From contig NZ_JAPSIB010000001.1 of NCBI RefSeq assembly GCF_031179145.1, positions 280,853 through 344,852 on the forward strand: a DNA stretch of 64,000 bases, read 5' to 3'. The position numbers and the translations under genes were made by a program. This DNA is from Brevibacterium sp. Its GTDB lineage: Bacteria; Actinomycetota; Actinomycetes; Actinomycetales; Brevibacteriaceae. Positions 42,283 through 51,615 of the stretch are shown piece by piece (within the stretch, counting starts at the first letter, position 1; every line of letters starts with the position of its first letter). The notes under the pieces are model-generated. The model was not told the origin of the DNA. It searched no databases and was given only the letters and a program-made list of their open reading frames with translations.

Positions 42283-43644
42283 ATGCCGGATTGTGACGTC
42301 GTCGTCATCGGAGCCGGACCCACCGGCCTCACCGCCGCCCGCACTCTCCAAGCGGCCGGGAAGACGGTCGTGGTCCTCGAGGCCCGCGACCGGGTCGGCG
42401 GTCGCACATGGACGGATCACATCGACGGTCAGATGTTCGAGATCGGCGGTCAATGGGTCTCACCGGATCAGACGGCGCTGCTGGACCTGCTCCAGGAGCT
42501 GGGCAAGGACACCTACCCGAGATACCGCGATGGTGACAGCGTCCACATCGCCCCCGACGGCACCCGCACCGTCTACAGCGGCGAGATGTTCCCGGTGGGT
42601 GAGGAGACCCAGGCGGAGATGGAACGGCTCATCGGCCTCCTCGACGAACTCGCGGCCCGCGTCGGTGCCGCCGCGCCCTGGGACGCCGAGGACGCTGCCG
42701 AACTTGACTCCATCTCCTTCCACCATTGGCTGCGCTCGGTCAGCGACGACGAGTTGGCGTGTGCGAACATCGGGATGTTCATCGCCGGGGGAATGCTGAC
42801 GAAGCCGGCCACCGCCTTCTCCGCGCTCCAAGCCGTCCTCATGGCGGCCTCGGCGGGGTCGTTCTCCCACCTCGTCGACGACCACTTCATCCTCGACCGT
42901 CGCGTCGTCGGCGGAATGCAGTCGGTGTCCGAGCAGTTGGCCGCGGAACTCGGAGAAGGCGTCGTCCGACTCGGCGTTCCCGTCCGCTCGATCCGCTGGA
43001 ACCCGGGCGCCGGGGTCGAAGTCGCAGCCGATGGCGTCAGCGTCACCGGCGAGCAGGCGATCGTGGCCGTTCCGCCCAATCTCTACTCACGGATCAGCTA
43101 CGATCCGCCCCTGCCCAGGCGGCAGCAGATCTTCCACCAGCACCAGTCGATGGGACTGGTGATCAAGGTCCATGCCACCTATCCGACCCCATTCTGGCGC
43201 GAGGAGGGGCTCTCGGGCACCGGGTTCGGCGCGGGTCGGCTAGTCCAGGAGGTCTACGACAACACCAACCACGGTGAGGAGCGGGGCACCTTGGTCGGAT
43301 TCATCTCCGACGTCAATGCCGAGGCGATGTTCGATCTCGACGAGGACACGCGCAGGAGAACGATCCTCGAGGCGATGGCTGAGTTCCTCGGACCCCAGAC
43401 GCTGGAGCCGACGGTGTTCCACCTCTCTGATTTCGGCGCCGAGGAATGGACGCGCGGAGCCTATGCCACCAGCTACGACCTCGGCGGACTTCACCGCTGG
43501 GGCCGGTACCAGAACGACCCGGTCGGTCCCCTTCACTTCGCGAGCTCGGACATCGCGAGCCTCGGGTACCAGCACGTCGACGGTGCGGTGAGGATCGGCC
43601 GAGACACAGCCGCGAAGATCTTGGGCGAAGCAGGGCAGGGCTGA
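42283..43644 (+). CDS. puo: Putrescine oxidase (flavin monoamine oxidase)
   Basis: A 453-residue FAD enzyme that oxidises putrescine to 4-aminobutanal with release of ammonia and hydrogen peroxide. The FAD-binding VVIGAGPTGLTAAR, EARDRVGGRTW and IGGQWVSPDQT are intact. The stretches AGGMLTKPATAFSALQAV, VYDNTNHGE and GYQHVDGAVRIG agree closely with the known Kocuria/Rhodococcus putrescine oxidases as I recall them. AAGGAG precedes the ATG at 42283; a GTG at 42244 is possible. The next gene, 12 bases on, is an APC permease, so the pair probably imports and oxidises polyamines. Confidence 0.9.
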   Translation: MPDCDVVVIGAGPTGLTAARTLQAAGKTVVVLEARDRVGGRTWTDHIDGQMFEIGGQWVSPDQTALLDLLQELGKDTYPRYRDGDSVHIAPDGTRTVYSGEMFPVGEETQAEMERLIGLLDELAARVGAAAPWDAEDAAELDSISFHHWLRSVSDDELACANIGMFIAGGMLTKPATAFSALQAVLMAASAGSFSHLVDDHFILDRRVVGGMQSVSEQLAAELGEGVVRLGVPVRSIRWNPGAGVEVAADGVSVTGEQAIVAVPPNLYSRISYDPPLPRRQQIFHQHQSMGLVIKVHATYPTPFWREEGLSGTGFGAGRLVQEVYDNTNHGEERGTLVGFISDVNAEAMFDLDEDTRRRTILEAMAEFLGPQTLEPTVFHLSDFGAEEWTRGAYATSYDLGGLHRWGRYQNDPVGPLHFASSDIASLGYQHVDGAVRIGRDTAAKILGEAGQG

Positions 43645-43656
43645 GATGATGATCCG

Positions 43657-45192
43657 ATGACCTCAGAAATCCCCACTTCGACCGGCGCCGCCGCCCCCAC
43701 CTCGGGTCTGAGCGCCAAAGGACTCTCCGCCGGCAAGATCGGCGCCGTCGGCGGTGCCGTCATCGGCATCTCCTGCATCGCCCCCGCGTACACCCTGACC
43801 TCGGGACTCGGTCCGACCATTTCCGAGGTGGGAGTCCACACCCCCGCCATCCTCCTCATCGGCTTCGTCCCGATGCTCCTCGTCGTGTTCGGCTACCGCG
43901 AGCTCAACACCGCGATGCCCGATTCCGGGACGACGTTCACCTGGGCGACCCGGGCCTTCGGGCCCTGGATCGGATGGATGGGAGGCTGGGGCCTCATCGC
44001 TGCCACCGTCCTCGTCCTGTCGAACCTCGCCGCCGTCGCCGTCGACTTCCTGTTCCTGCTCCTGGCCCAGGTCTTCTCCGATCCGGCGATCGCCGACCTC
44101 ACCCGGGTGCTGTGGATCAACATCCCGATCACTGTGCTCCTCACCGCAGCAGCGGCCTGGGTGTCCTACCGCGGAGTCGAAGCCACCGAGAAGCTGCAGG
44201 TGTGGCTGGTCGCATTCCAGGTGCTCGCCCTCGCCTGGTTCGTCATCGCCGCCTTCGTTCATCTGGGTCAGGGCACCGCCTTCGACGCGACCCCGGTCGA
44301 ACTCGGGTGGTTCAACCCCGCCGAGGCGGGGGACTTCTCGACGATCGCCGCCGCGGTGTCGCTGTCGATCTTCCTCTTCTGGGGCTGGGACACCGTGATC
44401 ACGATGAATGAGGAGGCGAAGAACCCCGAGAAGACCCCGGGCCGAGCCGCCATGCTCACGATCGTCGCGATTGTCATCATCTACATCGCCTGCACGCTCG
44501 CCGTCATCTCGTTCGCCGGTATCGGCACCGAAGGCCTGGGGGCGGGGAACCCGGACAATCAGGAATCGATCTTCGCCACCCTGGCCGGGCCGGTGATGGG
44601 ACCGTTCGCGATCCTCGTCTCCATCGCGGTGCTCTCCAGCTCGGTCGCGTCCCTGCAGTCGACGATGGTCTCGCCCTCGCGCACGATCCTCGCGATGGGC
44701 CACTACGGGGCGCTGCCGGAGAAGTACGGGCGGATCTCACCCCGGTACAAGTCGCCCTCGGTGGCCACGGTCACCTCGGCGGGAGCAGCGATCATCTTCT
44801 ACGTCGTCATGCGGCTGCTCTCGGAGAACGCCCTCTGGGACACGATCACCGCACTCGGGCTCATGGTGTGCTTCTACTACGGGATCACCGGCCTCGCCTG
44901 CATCTGGTACTTCCGGAAATCACTGTTCGCCAGTCCCAAGAACGTCTTCTTCCGGTTCCTGTTCCCGCTCATCGGGGGACTGACGCTGCTCGTCATCTTC
45001 GTCACCACCGCGATCGACTCGATGGACCCGGCCTACGGCTCGGGATCCTCGGTGTTCGGCATCGGGCTCGTCTTCGTCCTCGGCATCGGCGTCCTCCTGC
45101 TCGGGGTGGTGCTGATGATCGTCCAGTCGATCAGACATCCCGAGTTCTTCCGCGGACAGAGCCTGAAGCGGGGCGTCCACGACGGCCGGTGA
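43657..45192 (+). CDS. APC-family amino acid/polyamine permease
   Basis: A 511-residue transporter with about 12 membrane segments. APC motifs: GAVIGISCIAPAYTL in the first helix, MPDSGTTFTWATRAFGPWIGW (partly, about residues 87-107) in helix 3, and NEEAKNPEKTPGRA after helix 6. It starts 12 bases after puo without its own strong ribosome site, which suggests coupling. Polyamine uptake is inferred from the neighbour; other amines or amino acids are possible. Confidence 0.88.
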   Translation: MTSEIPTSTGAAAPTSGLSAKGLSAGKIGAVGGAVIGISCIAPAYTLTSGLGPTISEVGVHTPAILLIGFVPMLLVVFGYRELNTAMPDSGTTFTWATRAFGPWIGWMGGWGLIAATVLVLSNLAAVAVDFLFLLLAQVFSDPAIADLTRVLWINIPITVLLTAAAAWVSYRGVEATEKLQVWLVAFQVLALAWFVIAAFVHLGQGTAFDATPVELGWFNPAEAGDFSTIAAAVSLSIFLFWGWDTVITMNEEAKNPEKTPGRAAMLTIVAIVIIYIACTLAVISFAGIGTEGLGAGNPDNQESIFATLAGPVMGPFAILVSIAVLSSSVASLQSTMVSPSRTILAMGHYGALPEKYGRISPRYKSPSVATVTSAGAAIIFYVVMRLLSENALWDTITALGLMVCFYYGITGLACIWYFRKSLFASPKNVFFRFLFPLIGGLTLLVIFVTTAIDSMDPAYGSGSSVFGIGLVFVLGIGVLLLGVVLMIVQSIRHPEFFRGQSLKRGVHDGR

Positions 45193-45229
45193 TCAGGCGC
45201 GGCGCCCGGGAGCGTCGGCCGAGCGCGGA

Positions 45230-45643
45230 GTGAACGGCAGGCACCTCGAGCAGCTGCGGCTGCTGCGCCAAGTCCGCGACCGCATCGATCGGGAGTTCGA
45301 CAGGCCCTTGGACGTCGGGAGCCTCGCCGCCGGCGTCCACATTTCGGCCGGTCACCTGAGCCGGCAGTTCAGGGCCGCATACGGGGAATCGCCGTACTCC
45401 TACCTGATGACACGACGGATCGAGAGGGCCATGGCCCTGATCCGCCGCGGGGATCTCTCGATCACCGACATCTGCTTCCAGGTCGGCTTCTCCTCGTTGG
45501 GGACATTCAGCACCCGCTTCAGCGAGCTCGTGGGAATGTCGCCACGGGCTTACCGCGATGCCCTGGTAGGCGGCGAGCACGACCTGCCGACGTTCATCGT
45601 CAAGAATGTCGTGAGACCGGTCAGGAATCGAGAAGTCCCCTGA
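45230..45643 (+). CDS. AraC-family transcription regulator, DNA-binding domain only
   Basis: A 137-residue protein made of the two helix-turn-helix motifs of AraC proteins: SAGHLSRQFRAAYGESP and ITDICFQVGFSSLGTFS. There is no separate ligand domain. The GTG start lies 37 bases after the permease stop. The downstream VOC and UvrA-like genes are the likely targets. Confidence 0.88.
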   Translation: MNGRHLEQLRLLRQVRDRIDREFDRPLDVGSLAAGVHISAGHLSRQFRAAYGESPYSYLMTRRIERAMALIRRGDLSITDICFQVGFSSLGTFSTRFSELVGMSPRAYRDALVGGEHDLPTFIVKNVVRPVRNREVP

Positions 45644-45655
45644 GGTGAAGCTGGT

Positions 45656-45661
45656 TAAGAT
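45656..45661 (+). promoter_or_regulatory. -10 element, leaderless start of VOC gene
   Basis: TAAGAT, eight bases before the ATG at 45670. Confidence 0.45.
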
Positions 45662-45669
45662 CGTGAGCT

Positions 45670-46080
45670 ATGAACCTATCGATCAATGCCAGCTTCCTGC
45701 CGCACGTCGACGCCGCGGAGTCGCTCGCGTTCTACCGCGACGTGCTCGGGTTCGAGGTCCGCCTCGACGTCGGATCCGGACAGATGCGCTGGATCACCGT
45801 CGGTCCCGCCGGCCAGCCCGACACATCGATCGTGCTCACCCCGCCCGTCGCCGACCCGACGATCAGCGAGGATGAGCGTCTGGCCATCGAGTCCCTGATG
45901 GCCAAGGGCAGCTTCGGCGCCATCGTGCTCGCCAGCACGGACGTCGACGCAGTCTTCGCCGAGGTGGAGTCCAGGGGAGCGGACATCGTCCAGGAGCCGA
46001 TGGACCAGCCCTACGGTCTGCGCGACTGTGCCGTGCGCGACCCGGCGGGAAACATGATCCGCATCCAGCAGCGCAGCTGA
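45670..46080 (+). CDS. VOC-family (glyoxalase/bleomycin-resistance) protein
   Basis: A 136-residue protein with two beta-alpha-beta-beta-beta units: ESLAFYRDVLGFEVR in the first and GLRDCAVRDPAGNMIRI in the second. It resembles binding or isomerising proteins such as PhnB/YaeR relatives. It sits between an AraC regulator and a UvrA-like ATPase, an arrangement seen in drug-resistance or detoxification units. Ligand unknown. Confidence 0.88.
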   Translation: MNLSINASFLPHVDAAESLAFYRDVLGFEVRLDVGSGQMRWITVGPAGQPDTSIVLTPPVADPTISEDERLAIESLMAKGSFGAIVLASTDVDAVFAEVESRGADIVQEPMDQPYGLRDCAVRDPAGNMIRIQQRS

Positions 46081-46110
46081 ACGCCATCCCTGACGACGGA
46101 GATCCCCGAG

Positions 46111-48480
46111 ATGACCCACCCGGCAGACACCCACGACCTCATCCGCGTCCGCGGTGCCCGCGAGAACAATCTCAAGGACGTCAGCATCGACATCCCCAAA
46201 CGTCGCCTGACCGTGTTCACCGGCGTCTCCGGTTCGGGCAAGAGCTCTCTCGTCTTCTCCACCATCGCCGCGGAGTCGCAGCGGATGATCAATGAGACCT
46301 ACTCCGCGTTCATCCAGGGCTTCATGCCGAGCACGGCCCGCCCCGATGTCGACGTCCTCGAGGGACTGACCACGGCGATCATCGTCGACCAGGAGCGGAT
46401 CGGGGCCAATCCCCGCTCGACGGTGGGCACGGTCACGGACATCAACGCGAAGCTGCGGATCCTGTTCTCCCGCCTGGCCGAGCCCAGCCTCGGCTCTGCG
46501 AACGCCTATTCGTTCAATGTCGGGACTCTGAGCGGACAGGGCGCGGTCACTGTCGAGACGGCCACCGGCGCTGAGGTCGAACGGCGCAGCTTCAGCGTCA
46601 ACGGCGGAATGTGCGTCCGCTGCGAGGGCACGGGCACTGCGACGGACATCGACGTCGACCAGGTCGTCGATGCCACGAAATCCCTGAATGAGGGCGCGAT
46701 CCTCATCCCCGGGTTCAAGGTCGGCGGCTGGTCGGTGCGCTTCTACACCGAATCCGGATTGTTCGACCCCGACAAGCCGGTGGGTGAGTACTCCCCGGTG
46801 GAGCGTGAGCGCCTGCTTCACACCGAGGGTGAGAGGATCGTCATCAACGGCACGAACATGACCTTCGACGGCCTGATCCCGCGCATCCGCCGGTCCTTTC
46901 TGTCCAAGGACCGCGAGGGGATGCAGAAGCACATCCGGGCGTTCGTCGATCGGGCCGTGGTCTACACGGAATGCCCCGAGTGCCACGGAACCCGGCTGAA
47001 TGCTGCCGCGCGCGGTTCGCGACTGGCCGGTCGCTCCATCGCCGAGGTGTGCGCGATGCAGGTCTCGGACCTGCCCGAGTGGCTGAGAGGCATCGACGAC
47101 CCCGGGGTGCGTCCGCTCGTGGAGTCCCTGTCTCAGACGCTGCAGGCCTTCACCGACATCGGCCTGGGCTATCTGTCGCTGGATCGGGCCTCGGGGTCGC
47201 TGTCCGGGGGAGAGGCGCAGAGGATCAAACTCGTCCGCCATCTCGGATCCGCTCTCACCGACGTCACCTACGTCTTCGACGAACCCACGATCGGCCTTCA
47301 TCCCCATGACATCGCACGGATGAACTCCCTGCTCCTGGCGCTGCGGGACAAGGGCAACACGGTGCTCGTCGTCGAACACAAACCGGAGACGATCCTCATC
47401 GCCGACCACGTCGTCGACCTCGGCCCGCATGCCGGCGCCGGCGGCGGTCGGATCTGCTTCACCGGCAGCGTGGACGGTCTGCGCGACAGCGGCACCCTGA
47501 CCGGCAGGCATCTGAGCTATCGGGCCGAGCTGAAGCCCACCACGCGAGAGCCCACGGGCGCGCTCGAGATCAGGGGAGCCGACGCTCACAACCTCGCGGA
47601 TGTCGACGTCGACGTTCCCCTGGGCGTGCTCACAGTCGTCACCGGTGTCGCCGGCTCCGGGAAGAGCTCGCTCATCCACGGCTCGCTGGGTGTCCGCGAC
47701 GGTGTCGTGATGATCGACCAGGGCGCGATCCGGGGCTCCAGGCGAAGCAATCCCGCCACCTACACCGGCATGCTCGACTCCATCCGGAAGGCGTTTGCCA
47801 AGGTCAACGGGGTCAAGCCGGCACTGTTCAGCGCCAATTCGGAAGGAGCCTGCCCCAACTGCAACGGCGCCGGAGTCATCTCTGCGGATCTCGGTGTGAT
47901 GGCGGGGATGTCGGCCCCGTGCGAAGTCTGCGAGGGCCGGGGGTTCCAGGCCGAGGTCCTCGACCACACCCTGGGCGGGAAGAACATCCGGGAGGTGCTC
48001 GACCTGCCCGTGAGCGCGGCGGTCGACTATTTCGCCGCGGGGGAGTCGAAGGTCCCTACGGCACGGAAGATCGCAGGTCACCTCGCCGAGGTGGGTCTTG
48101 GCTACCTCAGCCTCGGCCAGCCGCTCACGACACTGTCCGGAGGCGAGAGACAACGCTTGAAGTTGGCGGCGCATCTGTCCGACAAGAGCGCCGACGCCGC
48201 CCGGGTGTTCATCCTCGACGAGCCGACGACGGGACTGCATCTGGCGGACGTCGGGAATCTGCTCGGGCTGCTCGATCGTCTCGTGGATTCGGGACGATCG
48301 GTCATCGTCATCGAGCATCATCAGGCTGTGATGGCGCACGCGGATCGGATCGTCGACATGGGACCCGGCGCGGGCCACGACGGCGGACGCATCGTCTTCG
48401 AGGGAACGCCCGCGGAACTCGTCACCGCTGGGACGACCCTGACGGCGCAGCACCTGGCCGAATACGTGGGAGCCGCATGA
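46111..48480 (+). CDS. UvrA-like ABC ATPase (class lacking the UvrB-binding domain)
   Basis: A 789-residue tandem ABC ATPase. Walker A sites are GVSGSGKSS (about residues 38-46) and GVAGSGKSS (about 513). Signature motifs [10 protein letters not shown] and [10 protein letters not shown] and Walker [11 protein letters not shown] and [10 protein letters not shown] follow. Zinc-finger cysteines appear as CPEC and as CPNC plus CEVC. It is some 150 residues shorter than repair UvrA because the UvrB-binding insertion is missing. Such paralogues (DrrC-like) protect DNA from intercalating drugs. GGAGAT precedes the ATG. Confidence 0.92.
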   Translation: MTHPADTHDLIRVRGARENNLKDVSIDIPKRRLTVFTGVSGSGKSSLVFSTIAAESQRMINETYSAFIQGFMPSTARPDVDVLEGLTTAIIVDQERIGANPRSTVGTVTDINAKLRILFSRLAEPSLGSANAYSFNVGTLSGQGAVTVETATGAEVERRSFSVNGGMCVRCEGTGTATDIDVDQVVDATKSLNEGAILIPGFKVGGWSVRFYTESGLFDPDKPVGEYSPVERERLLHTEGERIVINGTNMTFDGLIPRIRRSFLSKDREGMQKHIRAFVDRAVVYTECPECHGTRLNAAARGSRLAGRSIAEVCAMQVSDLPEWLRGIDDPGVRPLVESLSQTLQAFTDIGLGYLSLDRASGSLSGGEAQRIKLVRHLGSALTDVTYVFDEPTIGLHPHDIARMNSLLLALRDKGNTVLVVEHKPETILIADHVVDLGPHAGAGGGRICFTGSVDGLRDSGTLTGRHLSYRAELKPTTREPTGALEIRGADAHNLADVDVDVPLGVLTVVTGVAGSGKSSLIHGSLGVRDGVVMIDQGAIRGSRRSNPATYTGMLDSIRKAFAKVNGVKPALFSANSEGACPNCNGAGVISADLGVMAGMSAPCEVCEGRGFQAEVLDHTLGGKNIREVLDLPVSAAVDYFAAGESKVPTARKIAGHLAEVGLGYLSLGQPLTTLSGGERQRLKLAAHLSDKSADAARVFILDEPTTGLHLADVGNLLGLLDRLVDSGRSVIVIEHHQAVMAHADRIVDMGPGAGHDGGRIVFEGTPAELVTAGTTLTAQHLAEYVGAA

Positions 48481-48509
48481 GTAGGTCCGTTCCGACTGCA
48501 TGGTAACGC

Positions 48510-48534
48510 CGATAATATACATTATGTTAAGTAA
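48510..48534. promoter_or_regulatory. AT-rich stretch with ATAAT-N4-ATTAT palindrome
   Basis: In this GC-rich DNA the bases between the UvrA-like gene and the 14-bp repeat are strikingly AT-rich. They contain ATAAT ATAC ATTAT. It may be an operator or a remnant of transferred DNA; no gene starts there. Confidence 0.4.
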
Positions 48535-48540
48535 AGTGAT

Positions 48541-48613
48541 CTGACCACTTCCCCCTGACCACTTCCCCCTGACCACTTCCCCCTGACCGCTTCCCCCTGA
48601 CCACGACTTCCCC
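48541..48613. repeat. 14-bp tandem repeat, five copies, between uvrA-like and chrA
   Basis: CTGACCACTTCCCC is repeated at 48541, 48555 and 48569 without change. A one-base variant is at 48583 (A to G), and a fifth copy with a three-base insertion at 48597-48613. No other gene-like feature is visible in 48481-48634. Confidence 0.92.
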
Positions 48614-48634
48614 TGGCGTCGGCGGCCGCTGCTG

Positions 48635-49813
48635 TCAGAGGACGAGCAGTCCGAGCGCTGCCGAACCGACGACGAGTGCCCAGGGCGGAATCCGGAACTT
48701 CTGCAGCGCCACGAAACCGGCCACCGCCAAGACGAACGCCGGCACCGAGGTGATCCCTTCCGTGAATACGGGATCGTAGAGGGCGGCCGCGAGCAGTCCG
48801 ACCACGCCGGCGTTGACGCCGAGCAGCACTGAACGGGCAGCCGGGGCGCGGCGTAGCCGCGTCCAGAACGGCAGCGCCGCGACGACGAGGAGCCCGGCCG
48901 GGATGAAGATCGCGACCAGGGCGATCGCCGCACCGAGGATCCCCGTCGGTGCCGACGTCGAGGCGGCCCCGAGGAAGGCGGAGAACGTGAACAGCGGCCC
49001 CGGCACCGCCTGCGCCATTCCGTAGCCGGCGAGGAACGTCGAGTTCTCGACCAGGCCGGAGGCGACCACCTCGGTGTCGAGCATCGGCAGGACGACGTGC
49101 CCGCCGCCGAACACGAGTGACCCGACTCGGTAGAAGATGTCGGCCAGACGCACAGTACCGTCTCCCGTGACGGAGGCCGCCACCGGCAGGGCTGCGAGGA
49201 GGGCGAGGAAGACGAGCAGGACGACTCCCCCGGCGCGCCGCGACACCGGCACCCGCAGATCCTGAGTCTCATCGACGTCGTCCTGGACGGCCTCGCGCCG
49301 CAGGAGCAGACGTCCGAGGATCCCGGCGAGCACGAGGGCGAGGACGGTCGTCCACACCCCGGGCAGCAGGGCCGCGATGGCCAGCACGACCACCGCGATC
49401 GCCGCCCGCTTCGCATCGGGCGTCAGCGTCCGTGCCATCCCCAGCACTGCCTGGGCGACGACGGCGACGGCTGCGACCATGAGGCCCTGCAGCCAGCCCG
49501 TCGAGCCGGGGTCCTCGAGGTGCGACAGGCCGAGCGCGGCGAGAGTCAGCAGGATCGCCGAGGGAAGCGTGAACCCTGCCCAGGCGGCGAGCAGTCCGCG
49601 GACCCCAGCTCGGTGCAGGCCCAGGGCCATGCCGACCTGGCTCGAGGCGGGGCCGGGCAGGAACTGGCACAGCGCCACGAGATCGGCGTAGGCGCTCTCC
49701 CCCAGCCACCGGCGCCGGACGACGAAGGCCTCGCGAAAGTACGCCAGATGAGCGGTGGGTCCTCCGAATGAGGTGAGGCCGAGTCTGAGGAAGATCAGGA
49801 ACACTTCGCGCAC
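48635..49813 (-). CDS. chrA: Chromate transporter, two-domain ChrA
   Basis: A 392-residue membrane protein formed by two homologous CHR halves. Each starts with the same pattern: RLGLTSFGGPTAHLAYFREAF near residue 10 and YRVGSLVFGGGHVVLPML near residue 225. FLPGPASSQ and AVPGPLFTF are the paired PGP motifs. ChrA exports chromate. I chose the GTG at 49813 because TAGTCT lies seven bases upstream; an ATG at 49855 would add 14 residues but lies upstream of that -10 box. Confidence 0.9.
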   Translation of the reverse strand: MREVFLIFLRLGLTSFGGPTAHLAYFREAFVVRRRWLGESAYADLVALCQFLPGPASSQVGMALGLHRAGVRGLLAAWAGFTLPSAILLTLAALGLSHLEDPGSTGWLQGLMVAAVAVVAQAVLGMARTLTPDAKRAAIAVVVLAIAALLPGVWTTVLALVLAGILGRLLLRREAVQDDVDETQDLRVPVSRRAGGVVLLVFLALLAALPVAASVTGDGTVRLADIFYRVGSLVFGGGHVVLPMLDTEVVASGLVENSTFLAGYGMAQAVPGPLFTFSAFLGAASTSAPTGILGAAIALVAIFIPAGLLVVAALPFWTRLRRAPAARSVLLGVNAGVVGLLAAALYDPVFTEGITSVPAFVLAVAGFVALQKFRIPPWALVVGSAALGLLVL

Positions 49814-49820
49814 GAGCACC

Positions 49821-49826
49821 AGACTA
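49821..49826 (-). promoter_or_regulatory. -10 element, leaderless start of chrA
   Basis: TAGTCT on the minus strand, seven bases before the GTG at 49813. Confidence 0.5.
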
Positions 49827-49880
49827 ACTGTTCGGGGCTGCGCGCCTGCCGCCATGACTTCGAGCGGTCGATCGATTCAT

Positions 49881-49897
49881 GTGATGTTCATCATCAC
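49881..49897. promoter_or_regulatory. Inverted repeat GTGATG-N5-CATCAC between chrA and DUF5058 gene
   Basis: A perfect 17-base palindromic site in the 294-base divergent gap. Such sites fit GntR- or LacI-type dimeric regulators, but none is encoded next to it. Confidence 0.45.
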
Positions 49898-49956
49898 CGA
49901 ATTGCTTCCCGACTGCTGGGAAGTTCATGCCGATTCCTTTCCTACCCGAGCGTAAA

Positions 49957-49979
49957 CCCCCGGCCAGGGGGTATATCTT
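49957..49979 (+). promoter_or_regulatory. Likely promoter of the DUF5058 operon
   Basis: CCCCC-N5-GGGGG (49957-49971) is followed at once by an AT-rich -10 region TATATCTT (49972-49979). The leader would be about 120 bases. Confidence 0.4.
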
Positions 49980-50067
49980 AACCACACAGGGACACAACCG
50001 GGCAATGCAGCCGGGTCCCCTGCCAACTGCTCGCTCTCGGGCTCGACTCCCGAGGAGCGTCCAACCA

Positions 50068-50093
50068 GCTCGACAACGAAGCTCGACAACGAA
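50068..50093 (+). repeat. Perfect 13-bp direct repeat before the DUF5058 gene
   Basis: GCTCGACAACGAA occurs twice without a gap (50068-50080, 50081-50093), directly upstream of the AGGAGCG ribosome site. Confidence 0.8.
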
Positions 50094-50107
50094 GTGAGGA
50101 GCGGACA

Positions 50108-50857
50108 ATGGTGATCGCAGCAGGTGCCGCCAACGATTACATCGGTCTTGCCAATGCCCCAGTCCTATGGATCCTGGCGCTGACGGTGATGGGAGTCGTT
50201 GTCCTCCAGTCCCTGATCTACATGAACGCGGTGAAGAAGAACGCCGAATCGGCGGGAATGTCCCAGAAGGAAGTGAAGACGGCCTTCCGCGCCGGCGGTG
50301 TTGCGGCCATCGGCCCATCCCTGTCGGTTGTGCTCGTCGCCATCGCCCTGCTCCCACTGTTCGGCACTCCACCTGTCATCGTCCGCGTCGGGCTCATCGG
50401 CTCGGCCGCCACCGAGGTCGCCTCTGCGTCGATCGCGGCCGGGACGATGAATGCCAACCTCGGCGACGAGACCTTCACCCGCGGAGTCTTCATCGTGGCG
50501 CTGATGGCCATGAGCCTGTCCGGTGCCGGATGGATGATCTCGACGCTGATCCTCACACCGGTCTTCAAGCGCAGCTCGCACAAGCTCGAGAAGGTCAACC
50601 CGGCGCTGATGGGGATCATCCCGGGGGCGGCACTGCTGGCCGCCTTCGCCGCTCTGACGTTCCGTGAGCTCCCGAAGTCACCGACCCACGTCGTCGCCAT
50701 CGTCGTGTCCGCCGTCGTGATGGCGATCTGCCTGTTCATCGCCAACCGCTTCCATCAGCAGTGGCTAAAGGAATGGGGACTGGGCATCTCCCTCCTGATC
50801 GGACTCATCGCCTCCTACTTCGCCCACTATGCCGGCCTCGGCATTCCGGAATCCTGA
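50108..50857 (+). CDS. DUF5058 family membrane protein
   Basis: A 249-residue protein with about six membrane helices; the first spans about residues 17-38. Conserved-looking polar segments are GSAATEVASASIAAGTMNAN in the middle and KVNPALMGIIPGAAL. It matches the DUF5058 family, for which no function is established. It heads a four-gene operon with another membrane protein, an M20D hydrolase and an amidase, so a transport role is plausible (inference). AGGAGCG lies upstream of the ATG. Confidence 0.85.
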   Translation: MVIAAGAANDYIGLANAPVLWILALTVMGVVVLQSLIYMNAVKKNAESAGMSQKEVKTAFRAGGVAAIGPSLSVVLVAIALLPLFGTPPVIVRVGLIGSAATEVASASIAAGTMNANLGDETFTRGVFIVALMAMSLSGAGWMISTLILTPVFKRSSHKLEKVNPALMGIIPGAALLAAFAALTFRELPKSPTHVVAIVVSAVVMAICLFIANRFHQQWLKEWGLGISLLIGLIASYFAHYAGLGIPES

Positions 50858-50867
50858 GGAGAAAGCC

Positions 50868-51599
50868 ATGTCGAACACTGTCGCCTCACCATCGCATGAG
50901 GCCTTCGAGAGGACGACGACCCGCTGGGGCTCGATCACCCTGTTCACCGGGTTCCTCATCGCCACCTCGGTGCCGTTCTATCTGCTCTTCGTCGCCGATG
51001 CCAACATCGACTTCGGGAACATCCTCACCGGATTCCTCGCCGTCTTCGCTGTCTACGGCGTCTTCTACATCGTCGAACCGCTGACCTACTTCCCCATTCT
51101 GGGACCAGCCGGAATGTACCAGGCATTCATGATCGGCAATGTGTCGAACAAGCTGCTGCCCTCCGCCATCGTCGCTCAGGCCACGATCGGGGTGAAACCG
51201 GGTACGCGCAAGGGTGAGTACGCCGCGACGATGGCGATCTGCGGTGCGGCCATCATCCACGTGATCTCGATGGTGCTGTTCGTCGGCATCCTCGGCACCT
51301 GGCTCGTGTCCATCATTCCCGAGCCGGTGACCAACATCGCCCAGCTCTACATCCTGCCGGCCATCCTGGGCGGCGTCACGGTGCAGCTCATCACCTCGCT
51401 CAAACAGGTCAAGTCGACGATCATCGCCCTCGTCATCGCGGCGCTGGTCATCCTCGTCCTCGTTCGCCTGGTTCCGGTGCTGGCCCCCGGAGATGTGGCT
51501 ATCGTGGTCATACTGACGATCATCGTCACCTGGTTCACCCGGAACAAGTCCGTCACCGACAAACGCGCCGACGGTGACGACACCGTCGGAATCAACTGA
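50868..51599 (+). CDS. Membrane protein, probable partner of DUF5058 protein
   Basis: A 243-residue protein with about six to seven membrane segments. It contains PILGPAGMYQAFMIGNVSNK near residue 85 and IVAQATIGVKPGTRKGEYAA after it. TGAGGAGAAAG precedes the ATG, ten bases after the previous stop. I do not recognise the family with certainty. Similar size and tight linkage suggest a two-subunit permease with the DUF5058 protein. Confidence 0.8.
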   Translation: MSNTVASPSHEAFERTTTRWGSITLFTGFLIATSVPFYLLFVADANIDFGNILTGFLAVFAVYGVFYIVEPLTYFPILGPAGMYQAFMIGNVSNKLLPSAIVAQATIGVKPGTRKGEYAATMAICGAAIIHVISMVLFVGILGTWLVSIIPEPVTNIAQLYILPAILGGVTVQLITSLKQVKSTIIALVIAALVILVLVRLVPVLAPGDVAIVVILTIIVTWFTRNKSVTDKRADGDDTVGIN

Positions 51600-51615
51600 C
51601 CAAGGAAAGGACACC

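Noticed and set aside
45676-49416. A 1246-codon open frame on the minus strand opposite the VOC and UvrA-like genes
   Set aside because: It is antisense to well-supported genes, is very rich in Arg, Ser, Pro and Gly with no domain, and reflects the high third-position GC of the real genes.
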